DNA of 43,374 nt, from positions 1 to 43,374 of the forward strand of contig CAJXMF010000019.1 in NCBI GenBank assembly GCA_913056195.1, given 5' to 3'. The stretch comes from an uncultured Methylococcaceae bacterium. GTDB lineage: Bacteria > Pseudomonadota > Gammaproteobacteria > Methylococcales > Methylomonadaceae. A model generated the notes under the pieces. That model was given only the letters and a program-made list of their open reading frames with translations. It searched no databases and had not been told where the DNA came from. Positions 40,431 to 43,374 of the stretch are shown here, one piece after another. Positions within the stretch are counted from its first letter, which is position 1; the number at the start of each line of letters is the position of its first letter. Made by a program: the position numbers and the translations under genes.

Positions 40431-41810
40431 ATGACTATGCCGGCTTTCTATTCACCTAAAACACACAGTCATTTCCAGCAACAGGGCGCTGCTTTGTTAA
40501 TGTTGGTATTAGTCGTTGTCGTATTGGGCAGCGGGATACTGTTGACGGCATTGAATGCTTCAGGTCGCGCGTCATCTTTATCGCATGATAAAGCCGTATT
40601 GAAGCAGGCCAAACAGGCTTTGCTGGGGTATGCCTTGAGCTATGCCGATAATCACCCAGGTCAACTCCCAGGCTATCTGCCTTGTCCGGACAGCAATGGT
40701 GATGGTTTGTCGGATGAGCCGTGTGGAAAGATCCAGCAATCAGCCCTGGGGCGGTTGCCTTGGCGGACATTGGGTTTGCCGCCCTTAAGGGATAGTGGCG
40801 GCGAATGTTTATGGTATGCCGTTTCGGGCGCTTATAAGGCATCTCCGAAAGGGCGTTTATCGACCGATGCCAATGGCCAGTTTCTAGTGTTTGATACACA
40901 ATTGCGCAGCTTACAGACAGAGCCTGCGATAGCGCTGGTTTTTGCGCCGGGGAAAATGATTGCCTCGCAACGGCGAGACCGAACAGCGGGCCAGACAAGC
41001 GAGTGCGGCAGTCTGGTTCGATCCGATCAGGTGAATCGGGCGGCTAATTTTCTGGATAATTTTGCCGGAATAGACAATGCCAGTGGCCGCTACCGGGGCG
41101 GACAAATTCTAGGTTTTCCGATAAAACCGGTATCTTCGAGCGGTTTTTCGGCATTTGTATCGGCGGGTACGCAAAAACAGCAGGATGTTGAGGTGTTTAA
41201 CGATCAGTTGATCGCGATTGTACCGAATGATTTTTCTGCGGTGTACGCTTATATGCAGCGGCGAGTGGGCGAAACGGTACGGCAATGTTTAAAAGCGTAT
41301 GATCAGGCTAATGCGGCTAAGTTACCCTGGCCTGCCATTCTGAATGGCTCGACAAGTCCTGGTTATGATGATAATGCCGGGCAATATCGTTTTGGCCGTA
41401 TTCCCCGTAATCTAAGCCATACCGCAGCGGCCGGCATGCAGGCATTCTGGCCGCTTGATCCGCAGCAGTCAGGCACACAATGCTTTACCTGGCCCTGGTG
41501 GCAGAATATGCGGGAGACGGTGTTTTATGCGATAGATGTTTCGGCTGCACCGACAGCCTCCTCAGGACAAACTGTGACGGTCGATGGCTCACCTGTGTCG
41601 GCGGCTGTGCTGGTTGCGGGGCGGCCAGGTCCCGGTCAGAGACGTTTGCGTAATCGCGATAAAGGCCTGATCAGGCAGTATCTGGAGGGCGGAAATGTTG
41701 TCGATAATGGTAGTGGTCGATTGCCACCGGGAGACGCGCATTTTGTCAGTCATGATGCCAGTGTTCAGTTTTTTAATGATTATGTGTGTAGTCTGGAGGT
41801 GTGTCCATGA
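40431..41810 (+). CDS. Large pseudopilin-like protein, PilX-type start
   Basis: The 459-residue protein begins with a short polar lead and QQQGAALLMLVLVVVVLGSGILL, a pilin-type N-helix like that of PilX minor pilins, which lack the usual Glu-5. A large outer domain follows. It carries GYLPCPDSNGDGLSDEPCG (about residue 79-97), a cysteine-flanked D-x-N-x-D-G loop that resembles a calcium-binding site, and then LGRLPWRTLGLPPLRDSGGECLWYAV. The next gene has a related segment, so the two probably assemble together. The outer domain is unknown to me. GGAGG lies about eight bases before the ATG. Confidence 0.72.
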   Translation: MTMPAFYSPKTHSHFQQQGAALLMLVLVVVVLGSGILLTALNASGRASSLSHDKAVLKQAKQALLGYALSYADNHPGQLPGYLPCPDSNGDGLSDEPCGKIQQSALGRLPWRTLGLPPLRDSGGECLWYAVSGAYKASPKGRLSTDANGQFLVFDTQLRSLQTEPAIALVFAPGKMIASQRRDRTAGQTSECGSLVRSDQVNRAANFLDNFAGIDNASGRYRGGQILGFPIKPVSSSGFSAFVSAGTQKQQDVEVFNDQLIAIVPNDFSAVYAYMQRRVGETVRQCLKAYDQANAAKLPWPAILNGSTSPGYDDNAGQYRFGRIPRNLSHTAAAGMQAFWPLDPQQSGTQCFTWPWWQNMRETVFYAIDVSAAPTASSGQTVTVDGSPVSAAVLVAGRPGPGQRRLRNRDKGLIRQYLEGGNVVDNGSGRLPPGDAHFVSHDASVQFFNDYVCSLEVCP

Positions 41811-42508
41811 ATCATCATAAAGAAAATCGTAGCAGGCAGGCAGGTTTCAGCCTGATTGAAGTGTCGATTGTACTGGTGATTGTGGGATTGTTATTAGGCG
41901 GAATGATGTTGCCACTGGCAACGCAATTTGAGCGTTCGCAGCGCACTGAAACACGTAAAACCCTGGAAAAAGCACTGGATGCGGTTTATGGTTACGCCTT
42001 GGCGAATGGTCGTCTGCCTTGTCCTGATATCAATCAGGATGGTCTGGAGGATCGTAAAGGAGGAGCGAACAGGGCATGTATAAGAGTCTATGGCTTTTTA
42101 CCTTGGGCAACACTGGCAACGGGCAAGCAGGATGCCTGGGGACACGCCTTGATTTACCGGGTCACTGCAAATTTTGCCGATGAACAGCCGGGCGCAAAAA
42201 ATCCACTAAGCTGCACCCGTGTGCCCACATCGAATGCTTCCTTTTCGCTGTGTTCTCAAGGCGATATACAGGTTAAAGATAGTGTGGGTGGTCAACTGGT
42301 GGCGCTCAATGTCCCGGCGGTATTGCTGTCTAAAGGCAAAAACTGGAGCCGGTTGACCGCTGATGAACGTGAGAATGTGGATAATGACAATATATTTGTG
42401 GACAGGGTTTATAGCTCGGCAGAAGGCAATGAATATGATGATATGATGGTGTGGGTTGTGCCTGCCGTATTGAAAAACAAACTGGCCGAGGCAGGGATGT
42501 TGCCATGA
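41807..42508 (+). CDS. Type IV/type II pseudopilin with D-x-N-x-D-G loop
   Basis: The 233-residue protein has a clear prepilin peptidase site and N-helix: RQAGFSLIEVSIVLVIVGLL, with Gly before the cleavage site, Phe at +1 and Glu at +5. The head domain has GYALANGRLPCPDINQDGLEDR and YGFLPWATL...DAWGHALIYRV. The latter is the same order of motifs as in the upstream 459-residue protein. The DINQDGLED loop looks like a calcium site, as found in GspG-type pseudopilins. ATGA overlaps the upstream stop and its own end overlaps the ABC permease start. Confidence 0.82.
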   Translation: MNHHKENRSRQAGFSLIEVSIVLVIVGLLLGGMMLPLATQFERSQRTETRKTLEKALDAVYGYALANGRLPCPDINQDGLEDRKGGANRACIRVYGFLPWATLATGKQDAWGHALIYRVTANFADEQPGAKNPLSCTRVPTSNASFSLCSQGDIQVKDSVGGQLVALNVPAVLLSKGKNWSRLTADERENVDNDNIFVDRVYSSAEGNEYDDMMVWVVPAVLKNKLAEAGMLP

Positions 42509-43287
42509 TACCGCGGCTAAAACAGTTGGGGCTTTTTTCATGGACGGTTTTAGCCGAAGCGCGTGGCAGTCGTGTGTTGTTGTCATCGGCCGTGATTTTT
42601 CTGCTGGCTTTTGCAGTGGCGCTGTTTGTCGGTGAAATTTCCATTACTGAAAGCAGACAGTCGCAAGCTGGATTGACAGCCGCTTTTTTACGCTGGGGAA
42701 TCTTGTTTTATTTGGCGCTTTTTACAATCAATAGTGTGGTACGGGATATGAATGACAGGATGTTGCTGCTTTATTTGTCATTACCTGTATCGCGCTTGGT
42801 TTTTGTGTTGGGAAAATTTTTAGGGTTTGCTTTGTTGGCGCTCGCATTTTCGATTGTGGCGACCATTATGGTCAGCCAATATGCAGACGTGTACTCGGCA
42901 TTATTTTGGGGGCTGTCGCTGTTGCTGGAAAGCTGGTTAGTGATTGGCTTCAGCCTGTTGTGTGCTTTTGGTTTCGGCAATATGACGCTGGCCTTCTCCG
43001 CGTTGACCGGAATTTATTTGATATCCCGCATGTTGCATGCTCTGTTATTGATGGCGAGCAATCCATTGACGGCCGTTTCCAATTCATTGGCTCAGCGTTT
43101 TATTGAAGATTTTTTAGCGGGTTTAGATTATGTATTGCCCCGGCTTGATCGGTTTACTCGGTCGGAATGGTTGATGTATGGCGAAGTGGGCACCGCGGAA
43201 ATAAGCTTTGTGGTTCAGCAGGCTATCGTGTATCTGTTTTTACTGTTGGCGATGATTTGTTTTGATTTTTATCGAAAGGACTTTTAA
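42505..43287 (+). CDS. ABC-2-type transporter permease
   Basis: The 260-residue protein has six predicted membrane helices and looks like an ABC-2 permease. It starts with a cytosolic amphipathic stretch (LGLFSWTVLAEARGSRVLL) followed by helix 1. A cytosolic loop DMNDRMLLLYLSLPVSRLVFVLGKFLGF carries the typical P-V-S-R-x-x-F/Y-V-x-G-K-F coupling sequence. No ATPase partner is in the window. It may lie just beyond the right edge. It is co-translated with the pseudopilin gene (ATGA), which ties an ABC transporter to the pilus operon. I chose the ATG at 42505. Confidence 0.8.
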   Translation: MIPRLKQLGLFSWTVLAEARGSRVLLSSAVIFLLAFAVALFVGEISITESRQSQAGLTAAFLRWGILFYLALFTINSVVRDMNDRMLLLYLSLPVSRLVFVLGKFLGFALLALAFSIVATIMVSQYADVYSALFWGLSLLLESWLVIGFSLLCAFGFGNMTLAFSALTGIYLISRMLHALLLMASNPLTAVSNSLAQRFIEDFLAGLDYVLPRLDRFTRSEWLMYGEVGTAEISFVVQQAIVYLFLLLAMICFDFYRKDF

Positions 43288-43374
43288 CCGTAGAGTCTGA
43301 AGAGATAATGTTTATTTCACTGTAACTACTCAGCGAGTTTGGGGCTGAAGGCATAGGCTATTGATTTATAAGGA

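Noticed and set aside
1..43374. CRISPR array, tRNA or rRNA genes
   Set aside because: No regularly spaced short repeats and no cloverleaf or rRNA-like sequence were seen on reading.
43288..43374. Possible start of a further gene at the right edge
   Set aside because: No start codon with a good ribosome binding site is followed by a recognisable reading frame in the 87 bases left.

Overview
The window looks like chromosomal DNA of a free-living Gammaproteobacterium. The mix of genes (MSHA-like pilus assembly genes, a tungsten-type aldehyde oxidoreductase with its own electron-transfer subunits, CydDC, a GCS2-family ligase, DUF1326/DUF2182 membrane proteins) and the moderate GC content remind me of methanotrophs of the order Methylococcales. 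That placement is an impression from gene content, not a proven identity. No rRNA, tRNA or CRISPR array was seen.

Layout. 1-1412: gene-poor left end with an inverted repeat (119-211), a decayed toxin-antitoxin pair (higA intact, higB broken by a stop and a frameshift) and a diverged short repeat on either side of that pair. 1413-3635: tadA, then a complete IS3-family insertion sequence (about 1885-3625) with terminal inverted repeats, a target duplication, a textbook -1 frameshift heptamer, and a transposase inactivated by an in-frame TAG between the first two catalytic aspartates. 3636-6744: mltF and pgi on the minus strand. 6862-12124: a tight five-gene minus-strand operon (HDOD protein, FliK-like protein, GCS2 glutamate-cysteine-ligase-like enzyme, AstE/aspartoacylase-like metalloenzyme, YcgN-like cysteine-cluster protein).

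12125-12443 is a bidirectional, hairpin-rich leader. It is followed by an operon for a membrane protein, the polyferredoxin AorA, the tungsten-pterin catalytic subunit AorB, the FAD/NAD(H) subunit AorC and a MoaD/ThiS-like carrier protein. This is the architecture of the AorABC aldehyde oxidoreductase of Aromatoleum. Then come grxC and a class II aldolase-family gene (minus), and a long plus-strand run: cydD, cydC, an unknown small protein, a SAM methyltransferase, a BASS transporter, a small lipoprotein and a peptide deformylase.

24265-28843: a sigma-54 enhancer-binding protein with a cysteine-containing sensor domain is divergent from a DUF938 methyltransferase - SDR - DUF1326 - DUF2182 cluster. 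The intergenic gap holds two near-perfect palindromes and a GG-N10-GC sigma-54 promoter candidate. I think this is the most promising poorly described system in the window.

28989-30194 is an MFS transporter. 30221-43287 is one long pilus/pseudopilus assembly operon: ExeA/MshM-type ATPase with a SPOR-like tail, secretin MshL (broken by a TAA), MshN-like TPR protein, MshE ATPase with a c-di-GMP-type N-domain, MshG platform protein, PilM-PilN-like fusion, PilO-like and PilP/MshK-like proteins, two pseudopilin-like proteins sharing a D-x-N-x-D-G loop, and an ABC-2-type permease. The last 87 bases hold no gene I can support.
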